Assembly: GCA_012064415.1 (NCBI GenBank)
Contig: SSNU01000094.1
Coordinates: forward strand, 302,769-366,768
Length of the DNA stretch: 64,000 nt
Direction: 5' to 3'
DNA from: Gyrodactylus bullatarudis
Taxonomy: Eukaryota; Platyhelminthes; Monogenea; Gyrodactylidea; Gyrodactylidae
In this document: positions 1-13,700 of the stretch, piece by piece
Position numbering within the stretch: the first letter of the stretch is position 1
How the letters are laid out: each line of letters begins with the position of its first letter
Notes under the pieces: model-generated
What the model was told of the DNA's origin: nothing
What the model saw: only the letters and a program-made list of their open reading frames with translations
The model's database searches: none
Made by a program: the position numbers and the translations under genes

Positions 1-1780
1 CAACCTCAACACTTTCAGGTATCAATCCACGAAACAGATTGCCAATTTCCTTTTTGAAAAAATCCCAGATGAACACAATCTTTTTAAAAACTACTATTTA
101 TGATTTCAAGATTCATTATGTATATATTTATTTTCACTTCGATTAAAATCAAATAAAGAAAACTTTCTATTTCAAAAATTCACCTTGGTAACATCCTCCC
201 CCTCCAAGCCAGGTTTAAACTTTTAATTAAAAACATCCCCTGCACATCCATTAAATCCTCATGTGCTTTCCTCCAAAGTCTCATTCCAGAGGATGAAGAC
301 CTGTTCAGAAATTATTTTGCTTAATTCTGTCTTTTATTTATATATTTTATATCAGATTAATAAATACATTTCTATTCTAAAAAATGTGTTAAAATACATT
401 ACATATTTCATTTTTCGATAGAAAATCTTTACTATTTTTGGATCCACCTCTGATATAAACTGAATCGAAAAATAAGAATCCTTAAGGAGAAATATAGTAC
501 AGTAATGTCAGTAGTTTATCTCATTCATCTTTCGAGTAATAAATTAGCCTTTTTTCCACTGGAATATTTCAAGGTTGTGCGAAGCTTTATGGTTCTAGAC
601 AGTCCTTGTGTTAAAAACTTTATCTTAAAAGGGCCAAATACAAGGTACTAAATTTTTTGAGCTTTTGTTAAACTAAAATCAGTCACTAAATCAATAATTG
701 TACTATAGCTTACTAACCCATGTTGTCAAGATCACGTGCTTGTTAAAAATTTACCAAAAAAATGAATCAACTGTTCAAAAGGTCTATCTTTAATTATTTT
801 ATCTTTCAAGTACTATCTTATAGGTGAGTAATTCAAATCGAGTCACTAGATTCGAGTGTTCGATATCAGGAATCTAATAAAATATACTCAAGTTATTGCG
901 TAGTGCAAGCCAAAGTTGATTGATACTCAATTTCTAATTTCAAAGTCAAATACAAGAATTTTAGTTATAGCGAAATAAAATCAAATTTATTCCTAGGCAT
1001 CTTTCAATTATAGTTGCATCTGAGAGGATCATCGAACTCAGTTAGATGATAGAACGAAATTCTATATCACAACAAATGTTATATATAGCTAAAGATTTCC
1101 GATTCACAAAAAACAATCTCTAAATTGATTCAGTATGAACTGAAAAGCTTTTGATTTTCAGTGGGATTTTGTTCCTCTTAATTGCGTACTGGAATAATAA
1201 TAATAGAATTAATAATAATCTACACATAAATATAAAAAAATAATATCCATTTCCAGAAAGCCAACTTTGCTTCAGCTTTCACGTCTTCATAATGAAAAGA
1301 GTTATGGTTCTTGGTTCTATAAACAAGAATATTTGCTTGACATTTCAGTTTTTATCCAAGGGCATAGAAATAAAATATTCTTTACATATTTTTGACTCAT
1401 TAACAGACTGCTCGAAAATAAAATACATTGAAATCTGTAATGATGATTTGGTTGAAAGCATAGTGGTATGTTGTGCAGAAATTTACCAGTAATGGGAAAA
1501 GGTTTAAGAACAATAATAACGTCCAAATGAATCCTAGAGAATTGCTGTGAGTAATTAAACAAGAGGAATAGGGATTGTGCAAGTTTAAAAATTATGTTTA
1601 GAGATCTTGAATACTTGTAAAGGGAATAAAAAAAATAAATTTTAGATAGATGCACAATGTAGATAGAGAACATTGAACAAGATCATAAATATCAAGCATT
1701 TTTCAAGTGAAATATTATGGGTTTATAATTTAATCAGTAAACTAAATGATCATCGAATAGTGAATTGAGATTGTATACAT
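1..1780. other. No gene recognised; AT-rich flank
   Basis: I see no open frame that matches a known family and no convincing exon. The short frames around 1292-1673 overlap on both strands, are low in complexity, and look like chance. The 3' UTR of the leftward CNOT7 gene probably enters the right end of this stretch. Confidence 0.5.
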
Positions 1781-3033
1781 TCAACTACTTTTGTGTCCGC
1801 TTGTGGAATCGGAAGGAGAATTTCTTCCAGACTGATCAGCGCTTTGAGAAGAGTGACTGCAGTTAGGAATAAATTGAAGGTTGCCAGTAGAGTTTGGCTT
1901 AAATTTAAAATCAAAAACAGGATTCATGGCGATAGATTGGTTGTTAATTCCATTAGGGCAATAATTCAATCCGTAGACATAATTTATCACAGAAACGTCT
2001 AGCTGGCCTTCGGTGTGTAGCTGATGTACAACAAGGTCAGGTTATAGTGAAAAGCAATAAAGGGTTATTAAAAACTCACCTCGAGGAACTTGAAGAACGT
2101 CTCCCCTGTTAGCATGGCGTCGGAACCTGCTTGGTGCTGTACTCCTTTCCTATCGACTTGCAGGCAGTCGGCCAGCTCTTGCAGGCCTCCTTTAGGAAAT
2201 TTGTTCTCATTCACCAGTGCTTTGAGATCCACGATCTTCGGGAAGAACATTACCAGGAGCTTCTGGAAATCACTGAAGGTGTTGGGCATACTCATCCAGT
2301 CCGTGCAGATTTTCATCATGTAGGCAAAGTCATACGCACTGTGAAATCCGATCCACGTTATGTTCTCGTTGAGCGCCAAGCCACTCACCAGGAAGGCTTC
2401 CGCAAAGTCATGCAGGTCGATTCCGTTCTGCTTCAGCTTCTCAAAATCGATTCCGCTGAGCTCCAGGAGGTGAATGGAGTCTGCTGCATGAGTCTCATTG
2501 TCGACGTTCCACTTCATATTAAACTGTACAGTTGCGATCTCGTCGACAAACCGGCCCTTCTCGTCAAAGAAACTGAACCCAATCTGAATCGGCTTCAACA
2601 TATCAATATTGACCTTGATATTGTGGTAAGCTTGTTCAAAGGAATTTGAGTACTCTCCAAAGACTTTGGCAACGACTCCGGGGAATTCGGTATCAACTGC
2701 TACGTAGACGGATTCTCGTATAAGACGACGGACTAGGCGCATGCCATGGGAGAAATTATGAGCCCAGACATCGTAAACATGCTGAGACCCCTTTACGCTA
2801 TCTCCATTCACTGAGCTACCATTCATATGGCTCATTTTAGCTAAACCATCGAAGTAGTTCCGGTGTCCATTTATGCCATTCGATGTGAGCTGATTGTCTT
2901 GAAAGGTAGGATGATAGACATCATTATGAAAGCTAAGTTGGTAGTTATTATATGAATTTTTAGCAAACAATAAAGGTTCAGAATGAACTTGATGTACTGA
3001 ATTATTAAATGTTGTTCTCATTTTTTGCTGCAT
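1781..3033 (-). CDS. CNOT7: CCR4-NOT transcription complex subunit 7 (CAF1/POP2 deadenylase)
   Basis: Catalytic deadenylase of the CCR4-NOT complex, which shortens mRNA poly(A) tails in the cytoplasm. There are two exons, 2080-3033 and 1781-2020, joined across a 59-nt GT-AG intron in phase 0; the product is 397 aa. The DEDD nuclease core is visible: VAVDTEFPG gives D114 and E116, HSAYDFAYM gives D235, and HQAGSDAML gives H300 and D305. Family members are usually about 285 aa. This one has about 85 extra N-terminal residues rich in Asn, His and Ser, and a Ser/Asn-rich C-terminal extension encoded by exon 2. The start chosen is the first ATG of the open frame; an internal start nearer the VYDVWAHN segment would remove most of the N-terminal extension. 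Confidence 0.95.
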
Positions 3034-3423
3034 TAATTAAAATTTTCTGATGATTATTATTTTATTTATACTTAAATCTAATGCAAAATTTCCATAATAG
3101 TGTTCAAATGCTACTTTTATTACAAACAACTCACATGTCCACCATATCTTTTGTTTTACTCAACATCATTTACAATTTTTTTAGTTAGAGAATCTCAATA
3201 AATTATTTTGAATCTCAATCAGAATTTTTAGCCTATGATTCATCATAGAATTTTTCTGGTAGTGTTTTCAAGAACCTCATATCACCTTTTATATTTGACA
3301 CCTTATCATCATAGTTCTAATACATTTTAATACCGTAAACAATGTCAAGGAATAAGATCTTTATGTAAAAAAATATATTTTAATTATATCATTTACAGAA
3401 TATTCGAATATCAGGAATACGGA
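3034..3423. other. Intergenic spacer between CNOT7 start and KAT8 stop
   Basis: 390 bases of AT-rich DNA with no open frame of interest. It must hold the CNOT7 5' UTR and promoter and the KAT8 3' UTR, since both genes are read leftward. Confidence 0.4.
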
Positions 3424-4709
3424 TTACTTTCTCAAAACAAGTTCCTGTCTTATCCGGGTAGGATCAATTTTGATTAATTTCTTTTTGAAGATATTATGAT
3501 CTTTGAATTTCTTTAAATCTGCAATTCGAATATATAACTGATCTTCTTCTCTCCAATACTTTATTAAATTTTGTTGCTCCAAAGTCCAAACTATATCTTC
3601 TTCAGCAATAAATGTATTCTCGCTAATTTCCTTGCAACTTGTGGTTTCATAATTTAAGAGAAATGTAAATATTTCATTTTCCCAATAACTTCTGTAGCCC
3701 AGACAACCTAAATCCGATAGTGGTTTTTCTGGAGATCCGGTTTCATTTAGAATTTTTGAAATTTGGTAACTAAATGAAATAAGAAATTTGCCGTATCCTT
3801 TCCTCTGAAATGGTGGCAAAACCAGGATACATGATAAATTGTTCATTTCAGAGCTTTGCTTTTCCTTTGAAAAATATCCAACAAGCATTTTCTTGTGATT
3901 AATTTTGGCATAGAGAGTAAAGAAAACAAACGGAGAAACATCGTAATACAGAGTCTTGTGATCAAGAAACAATTTTGAGATTAAACATAGATTTTGACAA
4001 AACAATTTGTTATTTCCACCATCCAATTGGTTAACTTGGAGCTCATCAGTCTCATAGACATTATCTCCATAAGTTTCCTCTTTACTGCAATTGAGAGTAT
4101 GTCTGATCCATGAATCTGCATATTTCATATATTTAAGACAATTATGACAAATCCAAATCTTTTTCAACTTTCGAAATTCATCTGGAAATGGAGAGTAATA
4201 CCAGGTTTTTATTTCATAATTTCCCAACTGAATGTATTCAATGTATTTTATTTTAGTGAGCTATGAATCTAATAATAAAGAACTTGTTACTTCTAAATGT
4301 TCATTTTCAAGTTTGTTCAAAACTGAATTATTTTCGAGATCATTAATATCCAGACTTTCATTTATTTGTTTACGCTTATTTCTTGTAAGTACATTTTTCT
4401 CGTCAAGTAATAAATCATTACTCTTTCTTTTAAATCTATTTTTGGAATTGATATCAATTCTACTTGCAGCTATCCATTCATCCAATCTTCTATCACCTAT
4501 TTAGAGCAAATTCAATTAGTATTTTTACTTACAACCAACATAATGTACAAAATACTCCAGAGAATCATTTGATAAAGCCCTAGAGTCGATTATAAGAGCA
4601 TTATCTTAATTTGATAAAATTATTTAATGAAATTACACTGTATCCCATCATTTCTGAAAACCAAATACTCTTCATTTATGTCTATCGTATTGAATCTCGA
4701 GATTGTCAT
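3424..4709 (-). CDS. KAT8: MYST-family histone acetyltransferase, MOF/KAT8 type
   Basis: Nuclear histone H4 acetyltransferase. Four exons: 4637-4709, 4533-4604, 4291-4496 and 3424-4260, separated by introns of only 32, 36 and 30 nt; 395 aa. The N-terminus is a chromo-barrel (EEYLVFRNDG, then EYFVHYVGCDRRLDEW across two junctions). It is followed by the MYST C2HC finger (C155, C158, H171, C175), the autoacetylated lysine context LDHKTLYYD (K219), catalytic Cys261 in NNLSCILVLPPF, the acetyl-CoA loop QRKGYGKF, and Glu295 in SPEKPLSDLG. The last intron (4261-4290) is a multiple of three and its terminal TAG is an in-frame stop. Removing it gives EHLELTKIKYIEYIQLGNYE, which lines up without gaps with the MOF linker as I know it. 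MOF is favoured over Tip60 by the GNYEI..WYYSPFP entry and the short chromo-barrel. Confidence 0.95.
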
Positions 4710-4791
4710 TTTGTCGAGCTAAACAACTATAGGTGAATAATTGTCGATGATGTTTTAATTATTAATTTTTTTAAATAAAAATTCACCGCCA
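4710..4791. promoter_or_regulatory. Putative bidirectional promoter, KAT8 / TMEM184
   Basis: Only 82 bases separate the KAT8 ATG (minus strand) from the TMEM184 ATG (plus strand). Both 5' UTRs and core promoters must fit here or overlap the neighbouring coding region. I see no clear TATA box that can be assigned to either gene. Confidence 0.5.
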
Positions 4792-7700
4792 ATGAGCTGG
4801 AAACACATATTTAAGCCTATATATTTTCTTTTCTACTGTATATTCGCTATTCTTTCAATTTCATTCTTCCTTATTGAGAGTAGAAAAAATAAATATGATA
4901 ATCTTCATTTACCCTGGTTAATATCTGGAGCTTTTGTTTTGTCTGCTCTTCCAATTTCCTTCTACACCATTCTGGATCACCTGATAAATTTCAATCGCCC
5001 TGTTCTCCAACGTCATATTATTCGGATTTTGTGGATGGTTCCAATATATGCAATTAACGCCTGGCTTGCTCTAAGATTTTTTAATCTTGCTATATATTTG
5101 AACACTCTTCGTGAATGCTATGAAGCTTATGTAATCTACAATTTTATGGTGTTTATACTGAATTATTTACGTACTGAGTACCCTGATCTCGCGTATGTGT
5201 TGGAACAGAAACCTCAAATTTATCATCATCCTCCAATATGCTGTCTAAGTCCATGGCCAATGGGTAGAATATTTGTTGAGAAAGTTCGTCATGGAGTTTT
5301 GCAGTATGTAATAACACGGCCATTAGCTACGATAGCTGCTTTGTAAGTGATTTATTTTATGCTTCTTAGAATCTGCGAAAAATTCGATGTCTACGACGAA
5401 GGAAATTACAGCCCAAAAAAAGCTTTTCTCTACATAACAATAATCAATAATTTATCCCAAGTTGTGAGTATTGCGATATTAGATGATTTATCAAATAATT
5501 TTTAATCGTAATTTCAAGATAAACTACTCCTAGCTTAAGCAAAAGGCTAGCTTATTTTATTTTGTAAGATAAATACCTGTATTGGTGAGAATTATTTATG
5601 TCAAAGCTTTATAAAGCTTGGTGAATAAAATTAACTATTAATTAGCTCTAATTTTGACAAGATCCAATTAACATGAACATTATTTTAAATTATAGTGGGC
5701 AATGTATTGTCTAATTTTGCTGTATCGATGTACCAAGGAGGAACTTGGAGCAATTAATCCCATTGGAAAGTTTCTATGTGTTAAATTTGTTGTATTCATG
5801 TCGTTTTGGCAAGCCATTTTGATTTCAATACTGGCAGCTACTGGAATCATTAATAACGTTGCAGTTTGGAAGCTACACGATGTTAAATCTATTACAATCG
5901 GTATTCAAGTAAGTTTTCCTTTATTACTTACCTGTATTAATTAATAATAAGTTATTAAAAACCTTTCATATCCCACTGTTCCACAACACTTTCTCGAGCG
6001 ATAATTCGAGCTGAAAGATACTTTAAATGCTTTTTCATGCCTCACTAATTTAAAGCTACACGAATATGTATAATTCACAAAGATAGCTTTCGACAGGTGC
6101 TAACAAGAGATACTTAAAGTAGGATTAGTTTTTGAAAATGTAGTCAAATATTTAAAAATGATCAAAATGATAGGTAGCATACTATTGTAAAAGTTTTGGT
6201 TTCTGAAATAATTTTGCTATTTTTGCTATTTTAATCTTGATTTGCTCATATTCTTATCCATGATCTAATCATGGACAAGTCTAGATCGAAAATGATCTAC
6301 TTTCTCATACGAAATCAATCAAATTACCCTATTACTATTAACTAGAATTTAGTCTAAGGCCAAGGTCCATTATTTGACTTGGGTATTATTGGATAATGGT
6401 TCTTGGACCAATCAGAGTACTTGGTTTTCATTTGTATTTTATTGGTCGGATTTTTATCGTATGAATCGGTACATTTTGTTCAGAATCCTATTCTCAATAA
6501 GAAAAAATATAGTTTCATCATGCATTCCAAATTATATATACCAAAAAATATACCGTTTTTTTAGGAAGTGACTTTAAAAAGGCGTAATGCTTATTTTGCT
6601 ATTTTTTAAAATTTGATATTGCTAAAAAATGGCTATTTTCAGTATAAAAATGCTATTTTCTAGAAAATTATTGCTATTTTTTACCGCCCTAGTTTTTGTT
6701 CAACCAAATCATACTTTTAAAACTTTCCTTAGGTAATAATTTACTCTTGGAAGATGGGCCATTAAAATAATGAAAACTAAGAGCAAAAGTTTTCATAAGA
6801 TAAAATTCATCGATTGCCAACTATCATTTAAATCGATAACTTTTCGGTATTTTTTCCATCCATCAGTTTGATGAACGTCCAATGAAAATGATATTACTAA
6901 TGCATATATAAATGACATATGAAATGTATTCTCCAATATGAAAGGAAAACATTTCAATCTCTATTGCCGGGAAAAAGAAAACTTTACCCAATACTTGATA
7001 CCAGATGGTATTACAAATTGTAGAACTATACTAAAGAGAACAAGTTTTTTTTATTCGGTATAAAGAAGTTATGATAGAAATGGTAAAAAGATGATAATAA
7101 TTAGTTTGGAAATCAATAAATGCAGAATGTTTTTTGAAAATTTGGTTAAAATTCAAGCCTGATTGAATGAATTGACTAGTAAAACTTTAGATAGCATATC
7201 TAGGATTTTTTCATCCAAAACTCTAATATCATGACGATTTTCTAGAATCAGAATTATGTGAGCCACTTTTTCCAATTGAAGAAAAAATTATTTAAAAATA
7301 GAGAATTTTAACAAAAATAGGGTCATTCTTCGAATTTCGAGTTGGCCATTCGATGTTCCATTTCTTGAACGTTGAGCTGGATATAAGTTTTATTTTCGAA
7401 GTGAAGTCTTTCAAGATCAAAATAAGGTAAGGAAATCAAAATGACTAAATGCGATCTTATAAGGTTCCATCTTATTATCATGTGAGAGTGGAGTTCTAAT
7501 TTTTACAAAGATTTAATTGTAATCATCAGTTTCTTTATCTTATTTTCGAAATTAATGAAAATTTCAAACTCATCGATCAACCCGAAATTTGAAAAGGATA
7601 TTGGCAAAATTGGTTATTCGGGCATTGGCATTTACAGATTTTGTTAGAGTAGTAGGCCAAAATAAAATTTTGGTTACGATTTATTCTGAAATTATAGTTA

Positions 7701-10700
7701 CAATAAATCTGTTTTCGATAGCTATTCAAGTTTTTTCACGAGTTACTCATGATGAGTATTTTCATTCAGGACTATTCCTAGGTTCTGATTTTTATTCACT
7801 CGAATTTAAATTAAACTCTGATAATAAAGTCCCATGTAAAAAATCAAAACTATTTTTTGGTCTACCATATCTGCAAAGACTCAAGCATGAATAAAATTAC
7901 TGTAACACAATGGACATAATTCTAGTCAATATGTAACAGGATCAATCAATGAAATCTTAGTTTTAGTCTAGTCCTAGTGTCCTGTGAATAAGATCAATAA
8001 TCTTTCTTTCTTTTTAGTTTTTACATTCTGGAAATGTGGGCAAAGTTGTCTAGGTCATGCATTTTGTCTAAACATACTCTTCAAATGTCATGTTCCTTTA
8101 GTTTCTGAAAAGAAGTTTTTCTCTTACTCCAGAGGCTGACATTTTCTCTTCTATCTAAATCAAATTTGACAGTTTTCCCTTTGATAAATAAGAATTTAGT
8201 ATTTTTTCTATTAAGAAATGAAATTTTGTGAATATCCCATGTCGGAACTCACTTTTCAGGTTTCAATTATCGAGAAACTATTGTAAATTGAAAATCTTGA
8301 ATAGAAGTTTATTATTTAACTAATTTCTAAGAATATTGATGCCATAATTTTTTCAGTACTTTCAACCATCCCAGTAAATAAAAAATTAGTTTTAAACCGA
8401 GCTCAAACGTAACAAAATCTCAAAGGTAGAAAAGGCTATTTTAATTTTTTTTTAAATTCAAGTCTTGAATATAAACTGTTTCGGAATCGATTTCTCAGTG
8501 ATATCTGAATAAAGTATAATTAATCTTAAACAGTAATTTAGAATACTTGATTTTTTAATTAAACTATAATATTTATAGAAGTTTTGATCGAAAACCTCTA
8601 AGATCTAGTTTACTTACTGATAAGCCTTCTGTAGCATTAAAAGAACTGAAATCTAATGAAAACATTTTTCTTACGAAACCTGATAAAGGGAAGGGAATAG
8701 TTATAATGTAAAAGGATGATTACTATAGAGCAGGTTTCGATTTTCTCTCGGATGAGAGTAAATTTGTCAATACTGGGAGAGATAGAACATCATATTATAA
8801 AGAAATAGATCCATGTATAAGATAGCTTAGAGATTATTTGATAGGAATATAATTTCTGATAAAACCAGAAATTCTATAGCGATGAAGCACACAAGGATGT
8901 CAAGGTTATATCTACATCCAAAGACACATAAAATCATAGATAATGTGATTCCTGAAGTTTTTCCGATTCGGCCGATCTTGGATATGTCGTCATGTCCACA
9001 ACATAATTTAGCTAAATGGCTTATTGGTATCTTAAAGCCTAAACATACTTAGTAAGTATTACTTACTATACTAAATATGTTGTTAAAGATACATTTTCAT
9101 TTGTCAATAGAGTTAAAGATTTAAATACAGTACGACCTGAAACTTATCTGTCAAAAATTACAGTGAACTTCCTAAAAAAAGTATATAAAGAAGAGGATCT
9201 GACTAAAATATTTTAATCTCTTTACTAATGAGTAATGAGATGAATTTAATATTTTTTCTCTCTAAGTATATCCACTTTGAGTGCTTCTATCTCTCTCATT
9301 TCAAGTTCAAATGTGTTGAAAATTTGAACATGTCACCTATGTCTATCCTTCTATCGTTTTCACAATTGAGAGAGACTCCTCTATTTACCAAGCCAAACAA
9401 CTACGTCATACTCTTTCTAACTGAGTCATCGTATATCAGACCCCCTTTTTTCCTATTTCACGTTGTGAGGATTAACACTATAGCCCCAATCGATGGGTTC
9501 ATTGTATAGAAGACCACTTTTTTCCTTCTTCATGTTGTGAGAACCTAACACTGGAGAACCCCTCTATAGTTTTTACACTGTTTTCATTGGTTTGTTAAGG
9601 CTAAACGTCATCGAATGAATGAATTTATCGAAAATATGTTATCATTGACGCCTACAAAATAATTTATCTTAAAAGTGTTATTAATGAGAAAAAAATTCAA
9701 ATAAAAAACTGTCTAAAATCTACAAAATGAAATTAAAAAAATAACATAAGATTTCATAAGTGAACCCGAAAAGAAACTTTAATAAAAATATGCAACATAC
9801 GTTTTAACTTTTACATGAATATCTTGAGATAGTTTGATGAATCATTTGTTTGTTTTGGAGTTAGTCGACAAGCCTTTTTTTACTTAGGAGAGGAAACATC
9901 TTTTTTCCAGAATAAATTTAATTTTTAAAATATTTTATTTCTATAATTTAGACCGTTTTGATATTGATAAACCTACAATAAATTAGACTGATTAAATCAG
10001 GAGAAAAATCTCTATCATATGGTATATTAATTTTATAAATTTAATTTTAAGGTGTTCTTGTGTTGAATGTTGTTACTTGTTAGTAATCTTGCATATTTAT
10101 TTCAGTTTTTAAAAAGGGGCAGAGAGGAGAGGGTAATTTTTGACAGATAAGTCTCAGGTCGTACTGTATAGGTTCAAACGAAATGGTTTCATTAGATGTA
10201 AGTTCGCTATTTCCTAGTATACCTATAGAGGAGACTCTTACTATCATCAATGCTTTTATAGATGAACATGATGGTTTTGAAATGCAAAGTAATGAGATTG
10301 CCTCTCTCATTAGAATTTTTTGTCCTAATGTCCCATTGTCATTTCAAAACAAAGTGTTTATTCAGAAATGTGGGATAGCTATGGGATCACCTCTTAGTCC
10401 TCTCTTAGCTGATATCTTTTTAGGTTGGTTAGAAATGAATAAGATGTCAGGAACTATCAATACTTTCACTGATGTTTAAATTAGATATGTCAATGACAAT
10501 TTTATTCTGATGAAACCTGATGTATCAATAGATGATTTTTTCTTTAAGATGAACTCATTTCATTCGAATATTAAATTCACTATGGAAAGAGAATCTAATG
10601 GTATTTTGAGTTTCCTAGACGTCAAACTAACCAGAAAAGAAGATGGATCAATTTTAAGAAATATTTATAAGAAGAAGACTGATAACGGTAAATATCTTCA

Positions 10701-13700
10701 TTATGCCAGTTATCGCATAAAGTTGGCTTAGTGATTGGTCTAGAGAAGAGGATAAGAAGAATCGCAAGTCCTGAGGAATGGACAAATGAAATAGAGAATT
10801 CGAAGTCATGTTTGATGGAGAATGGTTATCCAGCAAAATTTGTGGACAAATTCATCAATCAACCTATGGTTAGAGATGAGGTTATCAATACAGAGGAAGG
10901 CGAGAAAACAAAAGTTTTCATGAAGCTTAACTTCAAAGGAGATGGTTTCAGTAATGATATAAGACTTAATAATCTCATAGATCAAAATTATAATAATATA
11001 CAATTGAAAATTGTATTTAAAACACAGAGATTGTTCAGTTTGATTCATAAGGATCTACTCAAACCTGAAGAGAAGACTCTATTAGTTTATAAATTCCAGT
11101 GTGATTATTAACTATTAGGAAATTTTCTACAAGATCGAATGATCATCTACATAAGAATACCTACTAGACATCTTAAGCAGGAAAACCACGCAGCTTCAAT
11201 TTCAAATTTTTCCGTTTTATACAAAAACCCTGGCATAGATGTATGGGTAAAGGAGAAATTCTTTATCAATCAATACAAACCCAATCTATGTGTTCAGAAA
11301 AACTATTCCTATAATCTTCAACTACCTTGGCCTATGTGAGCTTTTTCACTTTTCTGTCCATTGTTGCTATTTAATGGAGAGTTTTGGGGTTTTTCAGCTT
11401 GCATTTATTCTTAATTCTTAAACTTTTACTATTTCTTTCAAAATTGTAAATTATTATTTTCATTCAATTATTTAACTCTTATCATTTTTAAAGTGATACC
11501 ACTGATGATCCTTTAAGAAATGTACATTTGGTGTTAATATATCTTTACTTCTATTTTAATATAATTAGTAAAATAATAATCTTGAGATGCTTGGGATATC
11601 ATTCGAAAGATAATTTAATGCTGATTTCATTAGTATCACTCTCATCATTCTAGCATGAAAAAATCCCTGTGACATAATAGTACAAACTGACTGAATCTTC
11701 AGTGATAAAATCCTGTTTTGAGGTTACTACTCTTAAGTAGTTTACTCAAGTATTGATGAATTTTGAAACTAAAATTCTCCACTCAAATTTCAAGTAAAAA
11801 CGATTTCATTTGGAAAATCAAATTATATTTATTAAAAAATTTCTAATATCTTCAACTATGTTACAATTTTTCAAAATGTTCTATTGTTGGCTCTCTAGGA
11901 AAGATTCTTCTATTGCGCTCGATAATTATAACTCTGACCATGGTGATCTTACTACTTCTGGAAGCCTGGGCTGAGCAAACTTTGGTTGTAATCTGAATCA
12001 TCCGTTCCACGGCTTGCGTGTTGGAATGCAATCCTTCAAATTTTATAGGCCTCAATACAGTAAGCTCTTCCCTTTGAAGTAGTGAGGGAAATCCAAACAC
12101 TTCATTATATAAGTCTATCATTTCGTAGCAGTCTCGGGCTTTAATATTTCCTCATCAAATTACGAGGTAAGATTTCCAATATTGTGATGGCTCGATTTCT
12201 AATTGCAGGATCACGATCGCCCATCAAAATAGAAGGAAGAAATTCTGATATATTCAACAACCTCGCAGCTTTCTCACTATTAAAGTTAACCCTTGTACTT
12301 TTCTGATCCGATTACCCCAACCCGTCTTTCAATCTAGTAAATTCAGTCATATGAAACAGAATATAGAAGAGAGTTGAAACATGGTTAAGCTACTCTCGAT
12401 GAACTGGATTTTTAGAAAAATCTCACTTTTTCATCGAGATATCAAAATTTTCTGGTAACCGATTCAAGTGGAAAAAATCTAAAAAAGGTTTTTGGTAATA
12501 ATTGGAGGCATTTAAAATTTCGAGTTGGCACGATTTTTCCATTTTTTTAAAACTATGAGTGCAAAATTTTTGATGATCTCAAGGTGTAAGAGGGATCATC
12601 ATTAACCAAAAATGGTCGTAGAGATTTTAGCATTCAAGCCAAAAATATCGTGTGAAAGTATACTTCCTATTTTTCAACCAAAAATTAGGAATATCCGAAA
12701 TCAATTCAAAATAACGGTTCTTCCAAAAATTGAAAGGTTAATAATAATTGGTTTCTTTGGTAATCGATAATCCTGAAAAATAACATTTGATTCAACTCGA
12801 ACCTTGGAATCAAAAAAATTGTTCTACTCAGTTTAAAGAAATGGAAAAATAATTTTTTACAAATTTTATTTTCGAATTTAAGAATCGGTTTGATATCTTG
12901 ATGAAAAAATGAGATTTTTAAAAAAATCATGAATTTCCAAATTGATCGAGAATAACTGTAGTTTCTATTTCATTTCTTTCCAATTTTGTTCTCGAACATT
13001 TGGATTCTTTGTGTTGTAAAACAGGATATATAGATAGAAAACTTCAAGAATTGTATTTACTTGGTATGAAGGGAAACCATATTTATCGATGTAAAACTAA
13101 AGTTGATATAAAGCCATTCTGGAAATAGTCTTCGCATATACCGAAACTAAGAAACTATTCATTTTTCAACAGAATTGAAGACAAAGATATAAAAATAAGG
13201 AATTAAATTTAAGATTAAAAAAATTTGGAGACCTTTGAAATTGTGAGAAAAATCGATCTGGGACCAAGGGCAATAACAGAAAGATTTGTTTCGAGAAATC
13301 AAAAGACCATCAGAATTTGTGTTAATTAATGAAAAAATTCTTCAATAAAAATTTGCTAATTAAATTTTTAGAGCAAATTTTCAAAACCACCAATATTATT
13401 CAAGTTCATAAAATTAATTCTTTTTAAACAAAAAATGTTTTTCAATTACTTTTTGTTTAAATTTATATTTTCAATACTTATAAAATATATAAAATGTAAT
13501 TGAGACTAACGTTTGAAATCAGCATTTCTTGATTAATTTTAACTTTGCGTTAAAATATCAAGAAGCTTCACAATATGGGAGATTAAGAAATAAATAATTG
13601 CTGAAAGCTTTATTAGATGTCAACAGACATCGAAATTTCCTGAGAGGATAATGAATGAAATGAAAATGAAAAAAAATATTTGGAATAAAATCAAAATACT

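Noticed and set aside
7589..7894. 101-codon open frame
   Set aside because: No family features, lies inside TMEM184 intron 3, and composition matches surrounding AT-rich DNA.
9228..9509. 93-codon open frame
   Set aside because: It overlaps the insert that splits PLE copy 1 and contains a semi-tandem repeat; no protein signature.
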